From the NCBI GenBank assembly GCA_945873095.1, contig CAMCBU010000002.1, positions 121,985 to 185,984 on the forward strand: a DNA stretch of 64,000 nucleotides, given 5' to 3'. The DNA comes from Klebsiella pneumoniae (GTDB lineage: Bacteria; Pseudomonadota; Gammaproteobacteria; Steroidobacterales; Steroidobacteraceae). Below the pieces are notes generated by a model. The model did no database searches. It was not told where the DNA came from and was given only the letters and a program-made list of their open reading frames with translations. The position numbers and the translations under genes are program-made. Of this stretch, positions 7,890 through 16,085 are shown one piece after another. Within the stretch, counting starts at the first letter, position 1; the number at the start of each line of letters is the position of its first letter.

Positions 7890-9106
7890 GCACAGGCTCA
7901 GCGAGTCCGCCAAGCCGCGCCATGCTGCCCGTCGTCGCCATGGCGCTCTTCATCGACTCGCTCGGCATCGGAATCATCATTCCGATCGCTCCACAGTTGG
8001 TCATGGAGCTCTCGGGGGCTACGTTGGCAGACGCCGCCCCCATCGCCGGATGGCTGACGCTCGCCTATGCCTCGATGCAATTCGTCTTTTCACCCATCCT
8101 CGGCAACCTCAGCGACCGTTACGGGCGCAAGCCCATCCTGTTGGCATCGCTCGCCGCATTGTCCGTCGATTACGTTTTGATGGGCCTCGCACCGACTCTG
8201 GCTTGGCTGTTCGTTGGTCGCATCATCGCCGGTATTGCAGGTGCCACGTTCGCGACAGCCAATGCCGTCGTGGCCGATCTGATTCCGCCTGCCGAGCGAG
8301 CTAAATACTTTGGTCTCAATGGTGCGGCCTGGGGCATGGGCTTCATCGTTGGCCCGGTAGTCGGTGGATTACTCGGCGGTTATGGGTCGCGTGTACCCTT
8401 TTTCGCAGCGGCCGCTTTCACGGCGCTGAATTTCTTGATTGCCGTGATCGTCCTGCGCGAAACGCTGCCGACCACCCAACGACGTGCCTTCTCGGTCCGC
8501 CGTGCCAACGTCGTTGGCGCCTTGAAATCGCTACGGGTGATTCCCGGCGCCGTCGTATTGCTCGTCGTGCTGTTTTTCTATCAGATCGGCCACGACACAC
8601 TGCCATCGACCTGGACTTGGACCGTCATGGCCAAGTTCGGCTGGACGGAGCGGGACGTTGGTCTGTCTCTGGCCGCACTGGGTCTTGGCACTGCGATCGT
8701 GCAGGGCGGCCTCGTCGGGATATTCACCCGAAGATTGGGGGAACATCGCACCGCGATCATCGGTATGACCGGAGGAGCACTCGGCTTTCTGGGCTACGCC
8801 TTCGCAAGCTCACCGGCGATGTTGTTCGCCAGCATTCCGCTCGGTTGCATGCTCGGACTCACCATGCCGTCGATCCGTGCCATGCTCTCGAGGCAGGTAC
8901 CCGCCAATGCACAAGGAGAGTTGCAAGGTGCGATCAGTGGCATCGTGAGCTTCACGGCCATCGTGGCGCCGTTTGCGATGACCCACCTGTTCAGCATCGC
9001 CACGAGCCGCTTCGACTTTGCCGGCGCCGCATTTTTTGCAGCAGCTTTCGTACTGCTGACGGGCGCGATCATGCTGCTGCGACGAGGTTCGACCGACGCC
9101 ATTTGA
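7886..9106 (+). CDS. MFS transporter, TCR/Tet-like
   Basis: 406 residues with 12 predicted transmembrane helices. Motif A between helices 2 and 3 reads GNLSDRYGRKPILL, and the D-S-L-G-I-G-I-I-I-P start of helix 1 is typical of TetA/bicyclomycin-type drug:proton antiporters. Helix 5 contains GMGFIVGPVVGGLLGG (motif C, antiporter signature). It overlaps the KAS III-like gene by four bases, so the pair is co-translated; it probably exports a hydrophobic small molecule. Substrate unknown. Confidence 0.88.
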   Translation: MSTGSASPPSRAMLPVVAMALFIDSLGIGIIIPIAPQLVMELSGATLADAAPIAGWLTLAYASMQFVFSPILGNLSDRYGRKPILLASLAALSVDYVLMGLAPTLAWLFVGRIIAGIAGATFATANAVVADLIPPAERAKYFGLNGAAWGMGFIVGPVVGGLLGGYGSRVPFFAAAAFTALNFLIAVIVLRETLPTTQRRAFSVRRANVVGALKSLRVIPGAVVLLVVLFFYQIGHDTLPSTWTWTVMAKFGWTERDVGLSLAALGLGTAIVQGGLVGIFTRRLGEHRTAIIGMTGGALGFLGYAFASSPAMLFASIPLGCMLGLTMPSIRAMLSRQVPANAQGELQGAISGIVSFTAIVAPFAMTHLFSIATSRFDFAGAAFFAAAFVLLTGAIMLLRRGSTDAI

Positions 9107-9140
9107 GCGTCGGTCGGCTTTAACGCCGCCAAAAAACAAA

Positions 9141-9164
9141 GCCCGTCGGATTTCTCCGACGGGC
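9141..9164 (-). terminator. Rho-independent terminator of the bTHX gene
   Basis: A perfect 10-bp stem (9141-9150 with 9155-9164) and a 4-base loop, followed on the minus strand by a T-rich run (9140-9131). It lies 34 bases past the bTHX stop. The plus strand has no T run after the stem, so it is not a clear terminator for the MFS gene. Confidence 0.85.
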
Positions 9165-9197
9165 CTTGCGACCTGTGCCTGTAAAGCCGGGTATTTT

Positions 9198-9320
9198 TTA
9201 CTTCTTGGACGTCTTCTTGGCTGCGCGCTTCTTGGCGCGAGCCGGATCTTTCAGGCGAGTTTTGCCGAAAGAACCTTGATAAATCTTGCCGCGACGGCTT
9301 CTGCTGTCTCCCTTGCCCAT
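9198..9320 (-). CDS. 30S ribosomal protein bTHX
   Basis: 40 residues beginning MGKGDSRSRRGKIYQG and ending in a Lys/Ala-rich basic tail (KKRAAKKTSKK). The MGKGDxxxxRGKI start is the signature of the tiny bTHX family first seen in Thermus 30S subunits, where it fills a cavity in the head. Eighteen of forty residues are Lys or Arg, as expected for an rRNA-binding peptide. GGAG lies 11 bases before the ATG and a strong terminator follows. It is short enough for automatic gene calling to miss. Confidence 0.9.
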   Translation of the reverse strand: MGKGDSRSRRGKIYQGSFGKTRLKDPARAKKRAAKKTSKK

Positions 9321-9373
9321 CTAGCTCTACTCCACTGGTTTAAACCGTTATCGAAGTGGCAAGTGTAGGACAC

Positions 9374-10432
9374 TCAACGGTAGCGCGCCAATAAGCGTGC
9401 AAGCCCCGCTGATCCCGGATGTAGCTGCGAATAGGGAATTTGGTTCAAGGGCTGGGACGGCGTTCGGCTCAGGGCGTGGAACTCGGTTTCGGCCGTCGAA
9501 CGGCAGTGCAACAGCCCGGTGAGATATTCACCGCGGGTGATGTGTTGCTGCACATAGTCGTAGGCGCGATGAGAGTCGGTCGGATCGTAATCCTCGGCGA
9601 GCTTGCGGAGCACCACCCGGTTGCCATCATGCAGCGTCACGGCCATCGACTCGCCGGCAGCGTAGTCGGTGCGGATTTCCTGACGCAGTGGTACGAAGTC
9701 GGCCTCGACGATCGGCTCGTAATGCTCGCGCGTGTAGGCATAACTCTTGGTCGAGCCCTCATGATCGTTGAACGTCACACACGGTGACAGCACATCGATC
9801 AGCGCGAAGCCGGGGTAGTTGAGCCCCGCTTGAATCAGCGGCACCAACTGCTGCTTGTCACCCGAGAAGCTGCGTGCGACGAAGCCTGCACCCAAGTTCA
9901 TCGCGAGTAACACCGGATCGATCGGAGGTTGCTGATTGACCTCGCCCTTCTTCGCCTTCGTGCCGAGATCGGCCGACGCGGAGAACTGCCCTTTGGTCAA
10001 CCCGTACACACCGTTGTTTTCGATGATGTACAGCATGTTGAGATTACGCCGAATGGCGTGACAAAACTGTCCAAGGCCGATCGACAAAGAATCGCCATCA
10101 CCAGAAATGCCGATGTAGTAGAGATCCCGATTGGCGGCATTGGCGCCGGTGGCAATGGACGGCATACGACCGTGCACGGAGTTGAAGCCGTGTCCACCAT
10201 TGACGAAGTAGGCCGTGGTCTTCGAGGAGCAACCGATGCCCGAGAGTTTGGCGAGATTCTCGGGACGGATCGAAATTCCCCAGCAGGCCTCGGTGATCGC
10301 TGCGGTGATCGAATCGTGGCCGCAGCCAGCACAAAGCGTCGACAACGATCCTTCGTAGTCTCGCCGCGTCAGCCCAAGCTCGTTGAGCGGCAAATCCGGG
10401 TGACGAATTTTCGGCTTCGGAATGAACGTCAT
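9374..10432 (-). CDS. korB: 2-oxoacid:ferredoxin oxidoreductase, beta subunit
   Basis: 352 residues. The TPP-binding subunit of a 2-oxoglutarate (or related 2-oxoacid):ferredoxin oxidoreductase. Four cysteines for the [4Fe-4S] cluster are visible: Cys34 and Cys37 (LCAGCGH), Cys68 (GIGCSS) and Cys218 (SPCVTFND). The TPP motif is GDGDSLSIGLGQ (111-122) with ENNGVYGLTKGQ downstream. The reaction is oxidative decarboxylation of a 2-oxoacid to acyl-CoA with reduction of ferredoxin, or its reverse. The start overlaps the korA stop (ATGA). It is the last gene of a three-gene operon. Confidence 0.93.
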   Translation of the reverse strand: MTFIPKPKIRHPDLPLNELGLTRRDYEGSLSTLCAGCGHDSITAAITEACWGISIRPENLAKLSGIGCSSKTTAYFVNGGHGFNSVHGRMPSIATGANAANRDLYYIGISGDGDSLSIGLGQFCHAIRRNLNMLYIIENNGVYGLTKGQFSASADLGTKAKKGEVNQQPPIDPVLLAMNLGAGFVARSFSGDKQQLVPLIQAGLNYPGFALIDVLSPCVTFNDHEGSTKSYAYTREHYEPIVEADFVPLRQEIRTDYAAGESMAVTLHDGNRVVLRKLAEDYDPTDSHRAYDYVQQHITRGEYLTGLLHCRSTAETEFHALSRTPSQPLNQIPYSQLHPGSAGLARLLARYR

Positions 10433-12249
10433 GATCCAACTCCCACCACGGTCCGCTGCCCCTCGGCCAGATCGGCGAGCACACCATCGACGATAAACGC
10501 CGAAGAGACCGGCAGCCCGCTGTAGTGCAACAAAGAATGCAACTTCGCTTTTTCGACTCGAGTTTCGAGAATCAACAAGGATCGAAACTGGGCGTCGCGA
10601 TTTTGCTCAACTACATACACACGTTCGTGGGACTCGAGAAAGGCCTCGACATCCTCGCCGAAGGGAAAGCTGCGCACCCGCAGATAGTCGAGCTTGATAC
10701 CCCGCTGTGCGAGAACATCGAGCGCCTCACGAATGGCGCCATCGCAACTGCCGATCGAAATGATGGCAACCTTCGCTTTTCCGTCACCTTGCAGGACAGC
10801 CTTGGGGACGTAGCGCTTGGCGGTCGAAAATTTTCGGGTCAGCCGATCCATCACGACTTGGTATTCGGCGGCATCTTCGGTGTAGGTTCCGAACTGCGTA
10901 TGACCCGAGCCGCGCGTGAAGTAAGCGCCCTTTGGATGAACGCCGGGCAAGGTGCGATAGGTGATGCCGTCTTCGTCCTTATCGACATAGCGATGAAACT
11001 TGTCGAGCTTCTCGATTTCGTCCTTGCTGAGTACCTTGCCGCGATCCGGACGATACGCATCGTCCCAAACGAGCTCACGACACATCCAATCGTTCATACC
11101 GATATCGAGATCGAGCAACACCATCACGGGCGTCTGCAAGCGCTCGGCGAGATCAAAAGCTTGCACCGCCATGTAGAAGCACTCTTCCGGGTTGGCAGGG
11201 TAGAGACAGACGTGCTTGGTATCGCCGTGGGATGCATAAGCCGCTGCGAGCACATCGCACTGCTGGGTGCGAGTCGGCATGCCCGTCGACGGACCGACGC
11301 GCTGCACATCGAACAACACGGCTGGCACCTCGGCGTAATAGGCGAGCCCCAAAAACTCTCCCATCAGGGACACGCCGGGACCCGAGGTCGCCGTGAAGGC
11401 TCTGGCGCCGTTCCAGTTGGCGCCGAGCACCATACCGATAGCCGACAACTCGTCCTCCGCTTGGATGAACGCGAACTGAGCGCGCTTCGTCTCAGGATCG
11501 ATACGAGTCTTGTCGGCGAAGGATTTGAACGCATCCATCAGAGAAGTCGACGGCGTGATCGGATACCACGCTGCAACGGTGGCTCCGGCATAGAGACAGC
11601 CGAGCGCCGCAGCCGTGTTGCCGTCGATCATGATGTGGCCGGCGGTCTTCTCCAGCGGCGAGACCCGCAGCGGCAGCGGACAGACGAAATGCGCCCGGGC
11701 ATAGTCATAGCCGAGTTGAATCGCCTGCATGTTCGACTCGACCAGCGCCGGTTTCTTGGCGTAGGTCTCGGCCAGCAGTTCCCGAATCCGCGCAAGATCA
11801 AGATCGAGCAGTGCCGCCAAAACACCCGCATAGCAGATATTTTTCATCAGGATGCGCGTGCGCACACCCTTGAAGTTCTCGTTGCACATCTGCGCGAGCG
11901 GCACGCCGAGCACGGTGACATCTTCGCGCTTGAGCAAAGCGGGGCGCGGCCAACTCGAGTCGTAGATCAGATATCCGCCGGCGGCAACCTCACGGACATC
12001 GCGCGCGTAAGTCTCGGCATTCATGCACACCATGATGTCGACCTTGCCGGAACGCGCGACATAACCGTCTTTCGACACCCGGATTTCGTACCAAGTGGGC
12101 AAACCCTGGATGTTCGACGGGAAGTAGTTCTTGCCCATCACCGGTATGCCGCTACGAAAGATCGACTTCATCAGCAGCGTATTGGCACTCGCCGAGCCGG
12201 TTCCGTTCACGGTCGCAATTTTGATGGCGAAATCATTGACCCGTGACAT
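10429..12249 (-). CDS. korA: 2-oxoacid:ferredoxin oxidoreductase, fused gamma-alpha subunit
   Basis: 606 residues. The N-terminal gamma domain (about 1-190, with NGTGSASANTLLMKS binding CoA/substrate) is fused to the alpha/pyrimidine-binding domain starting near 205, which carries the diagnostic AWYPITPSTSLMD. This gamma-alpha fusion is the usual form in aerobic bacteria and haloarchaea. ATG 12249 was chosen because it overlaps the preceding stop (ATGA) and fits the family N-terminus; the frame stays open 35 codons further. It pairs with KorB. The physiological acceptor is probably ferredoxin or the iron-sulfur flavoprotein encoded next to it. Confidence 0.93.
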   Translation of the reverse strand: MSRVNDFAIKIATVNGTGSASANTLLMKSIFRSGIPVMGKNYFPSNIQGLPTWYEIRVSKDGYVARSGKVDIMVCMNAETYARDVREVAAGGYLIYDSSWPRPALLKREDVTVLGVPLAQMCNENFKGVRTRILMKNICYAGVLAALLDLDLARIRELLAETYAKKPALVESNMQAIQLGYDYARAHFVCPLPLRVSPLEKTAGHIMIDGNTAAALGCLYAGATVAAWYPITPSTSLMDAFKSFADKTRIDPETKRAQFAFIQAEDELSAIGMVLGANWNGARAFTATSGPGVSLMGEFLGLAYYAEVPAVLFDVQRVGPSTGMPTRTQQCDVLAAAYASHGDTKHVCLYPANPEECFYMAVQAFDLAERLQTPVMVLLDLDIGMNDWMCRELVWDDAYRPDRGKVLSKDEIEKLDKFHRYVDKDEDGITYRTLPGVHPKGAYFTRGSGHTQFGTYTEDAAEYQVVMDRLTRKFSTAKRYVPKAVLQGDGKAKVAIISIGSCDGAIREALDVLAQRGIKLDYLRVRSFPFGEDVEAFLESHERVYVVEQNRDAQFRSLLILETRVEKAKLHSLLHYSGLPVSSAFIVDGVLADLAEGQRTVVGVGS

Positions 12250-14045
12250 CAGACGGCACCCCCTGAGCGCTGGTCGATGGCATGGGGCCACTGCACCCAC
12301 GACTTTTGCATATCCCACGCGGCCGTCGGACAGCGCTCGGCGCACAGACCGCAATGCACACAGACGTCTTCGTCTTTGACCATCACCCGGCCCGTGAACT
12401 TCAGCGGATCGCTGACATAGAGCGCCTGTGTGACATTTTTCGCCGGCGCCTTGAGTCGCGTGCGTAGATCGGAGTCTTCACCATCGGCCGTCATCGTCAG
12501 ACAGTCGACGGGACAAATGTCGATGCAGGCGTCACACTCGATGCACAGTTTGGTATCGAAGATCGTCTGTACGTCGCAATTGAGACAACGTTGGACTTCC
12601 GCTGCTGCCTGCTCGGCCGTGAAACCAAGCTCGACTTCGATATCGATATTCTTGAAGCGTTCTTTGAGTGATACGTGCGGAACGAGACGTCGCTCTGCCA
12701 CGTTGTAGTCGTTGGCATACGACCATTCGTGCATACCCATCTTGCGACTCTGCAGATTCATACCCGGCGACATCCGTGCGCTCAAATCGCCGCCTTGACA
12801 ATGCAGATGGATCGAAATTGCGGCTTGATGGCCGTGCTCGACCGACCAGATGATATTTTTGGGACCAAAGGCCGCGTCGCCACCGAAGAAAACACCGTTG
12901 CGTGTGCTTTGGAAAGTGACCGCATCGACAGCCGGGACGTCCCAGCGGTCAAACTCGATACCGAGGTCGCGCTCGATCCACGGAAATGCGTTCTCCTGGC
13001 CGATGGCGAGAATGACATCGTCAGCCGGAAAGAACTCCTCACCGACGATACGCTCGGCCGTGATGCGGCCGGTGGTATCGAAGTCGTACTCCACCACGTC
13101 GAACAACATGCCGCGTAGACGACCGTCTTCGAGCACGAACGACTTCGGCGATCGATTGACGACGATCGCGACACTCTCGGCCTCGGCATCCTCGAGCTCC
13201 CACTCGGAGGCTTTGAAAAACTGTCGCGGCTTACGCGCCATCACCTTGACGCTCTTGGCACCAAGACGCAACGAACTGCGACAACAATCCATCGCCGTAT
13301 TGCCGACGCCGATGATCAACACGTTCGTGCCGATCGACTGCACATGATCGAACGCGATGGATTCAAGCCATGCGATACCGATGTGGACATTGGCGGAGGC
13401 TTCCGCACGACCGGGCAAGTTTAATTCTTTGCCCTTAGGCGCACCGGAGCCGACGAAGATGGCATCGAAGCCGCCTTCGTCGAGCAGTCGGCGCATGGAG
13501 TCGATACGAGCTCCGAGGCGTAGATCGACCCCCATGTCGACGATCGTTCCGATCTCCTCATCGAGCACGCTGCCCGGCAAACGGAACGAGGGGATGTTGG
13601 TACGCATCAGACCGCCGGCGACCGCGAACTGTTCGAAAATGGTCACCTCGTAACCGAGGGGCATCAAATCGTTGGCGACCGTGAGCGAGGCGCACCCTGC
13701 ACCGATGCAAGCGATTTTTTTACCGTTCTTGATGGCGGGGATCGCCGGCAGTCGATCGCGGTAGTTTTCTTTGTGGTCGGCGGCAACCCGCTTGAGCCGA
13801 CAAATGGCGACCGGCTTTTCCTCGACCCGACCCCGCCGACAGGCCGGCTCGCAGGGGCGATCACACACTCGCCCGAGGATGCCGGGAAAAACATTGGAAT
13901 GTCGATTGACCAAATAGGCATCGGTGAAACGCCCCTGCGCAATCAACCGAATGTATTCCGGAACATCGGTGTGGGCCGGACAGGCCCACTGGCAATCTAC
14001 GACCTTGTGAAAGTAATCGGGATGTGAGGTATCCGTCGACGCCAT
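12249..14045 (-). CDS. GltD-like FAD/NAD(P) oxidoreductase fused to a 2x[4Fe-4S] ferredoxin domain
   Basis: 598 residues; ATG 14045 chosen for the GGGGGG tract just upstream (a GTG 12 codons earlier is possible). The N-terminus has the GltD-type cysteine cluster (C18, C22, C61, C65, C69). The FAD loop reads GAGCAS (115-120), where most relatives have GAGPAG, so the third glycine is Ser; a second Rossmann motif GVGNTAMDC follows. The C-terminus holds two ferredoxin motifs, CIECDACIDICP and CVHCGLCAERCP. It is the first gene of the operon with korA and korB, which suggests it moves electrons between KorAB, ferredoxin and NAD(P)H. It is not a glutamate synthase subunit, as no gltB is nearby. Confidence 0.85.
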   Translation of the reverse strand: MASTDTSHPDYFHKVVDCQWACPAHTDVPEYIRLIAQGRFTDAYLVNRHSNVFPGILGRVCDRPCEPACRRGRVEEKPVAICRLKRVAADHKENYRDRLPAIPAIKNGKKIACIGAGCASLTVANDLMPLGYEVTIFEQFAVAGGLMRTNIPSFRLPGSVLDEEIGTIVDMGVDLRLGARIDSMRRLLDEGGFDAIFVGSGAPKGKELNLPGRAEASANVHIGIAWLESIAFDHVQSIGTNVLIIGVGNTAMDCCRSSLRLGAKSVKVMARKPRQFFKASEWELEDAEAESVAIVVNRSPKSFVLEDGRLRGMLFDVVEYDFDTTGRITAERIVGEEFFPADDVILAIGQENAFPWIERDLGIEFDRWDVPAVDAVTFQSTRNGVFFGGDAAFGPKNIIWSVEHGHQAAISIHLHCQGGDLSARMSPGMNLQSRKMGMHEWSYANDYNVAERRLVPHVSLKERFKNIDIEVELGFTAEQAAAEVQRCLNCDVQTIFDTKLCIECDACIDICPVDCLTMTADGEDSDLRTRLKAPAKNVTQALYVSDPLKFTGRVMVKDEDVCVHCGLCAERCPTAAWDMQKSWVQWPHAIDQRSGGAV

Positions 14046-14179
14046 GTGCCCCCCGGTCTTTCGAACAACCACCTGTTTCACCCGAGTATCTAAGAGCCTC
14101 GGAAAAATGTCACCGTGGACAAGCCCGCCGCAGTGGTTAGGATGCGCGTCTCACCACTCGTTGGATCAGGAAGACCCTC

Positions 14180-14548
14180 GTGACTGACACGCACCCGACA
14201 CCCACGGAAATACGCCTGCGCAAGCAATCGCGGCTGTTGGATGTGGCTTTTGGTGAGGCAGAGCGTTATTCGCTACCGTTCGAATATCTGCGGGTGCACT
14301 CGCCTTCAGCCGAAGTGCAAGGGCACGGAGCGGGCCAGGAGACCCTGGTGCTTGGCAAACAGCAGGTGTTGATCAGCGCCGTCGAGCCGATCGGCCAGTA
14401 CGCCGTTCGCTTGGTGTTTGACGATGGGCACGATACCGGGCTGTACACTTGGAAATATCTACGGGAGCTCGGCGCGGAACACGCGACCAGATGGGCTGCT
14501 TACCTGCAAAAAGTGCGTGATCGCTTGCAGAGTGGCTCGGGCGTTTAA
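14180..14548 (+). CDS. DUF971 protein (GBBH-like N-terminal domain)
   Basis: 122 residues; GTG start with AGGAAG seven bases upstream. A small domain related to the N-terminal domain of gamma-butyrobetaine hydroxylase; LVFDDGHDTGLYTWKYL is the conserved core, and PTEIRLRKQSRLLDVAF begins the domain. The family often sits next to hslU or ubiE in gammaproteobacteria, as it does here. Its biochemical role is not established; some relatives have been linked to iron-sulfur or zinc handling. A terminator follows immediately, so it is transcribed separately from ubiE. Confidence 0.88.
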   Translation: MTDTHPTPTEIRLRKQSRLLDVAFGEAERYSLPFEYLRVHSPSAEVQGHGAGQETLVLGKQQVLISAVEPIGQYAVRLVFDDGHDTGLYTWKYLRELGAEHATRWAAYLQKVRDRLQSGSGV

Positions 14549-14558
14549 GGCAAAAAAA

Positions 14559-14581
14559 AGGCCGGACAGCCCGTCCGGCCT
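14559..14581 (+). terminator. Rho-independent terminator after DUF971
   Basis: Nine-base perfect stem (14559-14567 with 14573-14581) and a five-base loop, 11 bases past the DUF971 stop. It is preceded by eight A residues (14552-14559) and followed by a loose T-rich run (14588-14600), so it could work on both strands but mainly separates DUF971 from ubiE. Confidence 0.75.
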
Positions 14582-14697
14582 ATCAGTCCCTTCTTGTTTT
14601 TATCCCCCCGTTCGCCCGACCCTTAAAAGGGCCGATACGCCTGATCAAACCTTTTACGCCTGTTTCCGGACAAAAACTAGTCACCCCCCAACAAGGC

Positions 14698-14703
14698 TAC
14701 AAT
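14698..14703 (+). promoter_or_regulatory. Probable -10 element of the ubiE promoter
   Basis: TACAAT (5 of 6 bases of the consensus) 25 bases before the ubiE ATG, in the only intergenic gap between the DUF971 terminator and ubiE. No good -35 is seen 16-18 bases upstream. Confidence 0.5.
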
Positions 14704-14728
14704 AGGGGCCCCTTCCGGGAGCCTACCG

Positions 14729-15487
14729 ATGTCGGCCCAAGATTCGTCCAAAACTACGCACTTCGGCTTCGAAGAAGTCGCTTGGCAAGACAAAGCGCGT
14801 CGCGTTCGCGGTGTCTTCGATTCGGTTGCACCAAAGTACGATTTGATGAACGACCTGATGTCAGGTGGCTTGCACCGCATTTGGAAGAGCTTTGCGCTAT
14901 CCCAAACTTATCTGCGCCCGGGGCAGAAAGCCCTGGATGTCGCCGGCGGTACCGGCGATCTCACTCGCGGTATGGCGAGCCAAGTTGGTGAACACGGCCT
15001 GGTCGTACTCTCGGATATCAACGGCTCAATGCTCTCCCACGGTCGTGATCGGCTGATCGACACCGGTATCGTCAAGGGCGTCGATTACGTGCAGGCCAAT
15101 GCCGAATGCTTGCCGTTCGCGGATGCCAGCTTCGATTGCGTCACCATCGGTTTCGGCCTGCGCAACGTGACCGACAAAGATGCGGCGCTGCGCTCGATGT
15201 ATCGCGTGTTGAGGCCGGGCGGTCGATTGTTGATTCTCGAGTTCTCGCAGCCGACGGCACCGGGACTCAAGCCCTTGTACGACACCTACTCTTTCAAAGT
15301 TCTGCCCATACTCGGCCGCCTCGTTGCCAACGATGAGGGGAGTTACCGCTACCTCGCCGAATCAATCCGCAAACATCCCGATCAAGAAACCCTGCTCGGG
15401 ATGATGAAAACAGCGGGCTTCGATCAGTGCCGCTATCACAACCTCTCCGGTGGCATCGTCGCTCTGCACCGCGGCTACAAAGTCTGA
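14729..15487 (+). CDS. ubiE: Ubiquinone/menaquinone biosynthesis C-methyltransferase UbiE
   Basis: 252 residues. A SAM-dependent methylase that C-methylates the benzoquinol ring in ubiquinone synthesis (and demethylmenaquinone where present). Family motifs are [20 protein letters not shown] (residues about 31-50), the SAM loop [14 protein letters not shown] and the C-terminal FEM-like region with [22 protein letters not shown] precedes the ATG. It is followed by ubiJ and ubiB in the standard gammaproteobacterial order. Confidence 0.96.
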   Translation: MSAQDSSKTTHFGFEEVAWQDKARRVRGVFDSVAPKYDLMNDLMSGGLHRIWKSFALSQTYLRPGQKALDVAGGTGDLTRGMASQVGEHGLVVLSDINGSMLSHGRDRLIDTGIVKGVDYVQANAECLPFADASFDCVTIGFGLRNVTDKDAALRSMYRVLRPGGRLLILEFSQPTAPGLKPLYDTYSFKVLPILGRLVANDEGSYRYLAESIRKHPDQETLLGMMKTAGFDQCRYHNLSGGIVALHRGYKV

Positions 15488-15494
15488 CCTGCTC

Positions 15495-16085
15495 GTGCTG
15501 ACTGCTGCGATCGAAAACGGGCTCAATCGCCAACTTGCTGCATCACCGGGCGCGCGGGCGCGCTGTGCTGCCTTGCAAGGTCAGCGCTTGTTGGTGCGTA
15601 TCACCGGCACCGGCTTGGAGATCAGCATCGAGTCGCTCGGCGATACGCTCTGTTTGTCGCGGACCCCCATCGGCGACTACAACGTCACGGTCGACGGTAG
15701 CCCGATCAATCTGCTCGCTCTGACCGGCGACAACCCGGAACGATTGCTGCAATCGGGGCAGGTCAGTGTGCGTGGCGATGCCGAGATCCTGCAGCGCTAT
15801 CGAGCACTCGCCCTGTTGCTGCAGCCGGATCTGGAGGAAGAACTCTCGCGTTTGGTCGGTGATCTGCCCGCCCACCATATCGGCCGACTGGTGCGCTCGC
15901 TCTGGAGTTTTGGTCGACGCGCTGCGTCGACCACGGTGCGTAATGCAGCGGAATATCTAGCACACGAGAACCACACGCTGGTACCGAGAGCTGAGGCCGA
16001 GGCTTTCATGGCCGATGTCGATCAACTGCGTGAAGATGTCGATCGGGCCGCAGCCCGTCTGCGAACCCTCGAAGAGACACGATGA
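15495..16085 (+). CDS. ubiJ: Ubiquinone biosynthesis accessory factor UbiJ
   Basis: 196 residues from GTG 15495, seven bases after ubiE; E. coli UbiJ has 201 residues. An ATG at 15450 inside ubiE is possible but gives an atypical N-terminus. The N-terminal half is an SCP2-like lipid-binding domain (LLVRITGTGLEISIES, GDNPERLLQSGQVSVRGDAEILQRY) and the C-terminal half is helical and charged. Together with UbiK, UbiJ holds polyprenyl intermediates within the ubiquinone-biosynthesis metabolon. It overlaps ubiB by four bases. Confidence 0.88.
   Translation: MLTAAIENGLNRQLAASPGARARCAALQGQRLLVRITGTGLEISIESLGDTLCLSRTPIGDYNVTVDGSPINLLALTGDNPERLLQSGQVSVRGDAEILQRYRALALLLQPDLEEELSRLVGDLPAHHIGRLVRSLWSFGRRAASTTVRNAAEYLAHENHTLVPRAEAEAFMADVDQLREDVDRAAARLRTLEETR

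Noticed and set aside
10525..12246. A 573-codon open frame on the plus strand
   Set aside because: It lies entirely opposite korA, whose product has the full gamma-alpha domain order; the plus-strand translation shows no recognisable motif. A mirror-frame artefact of GC-rich DNA.
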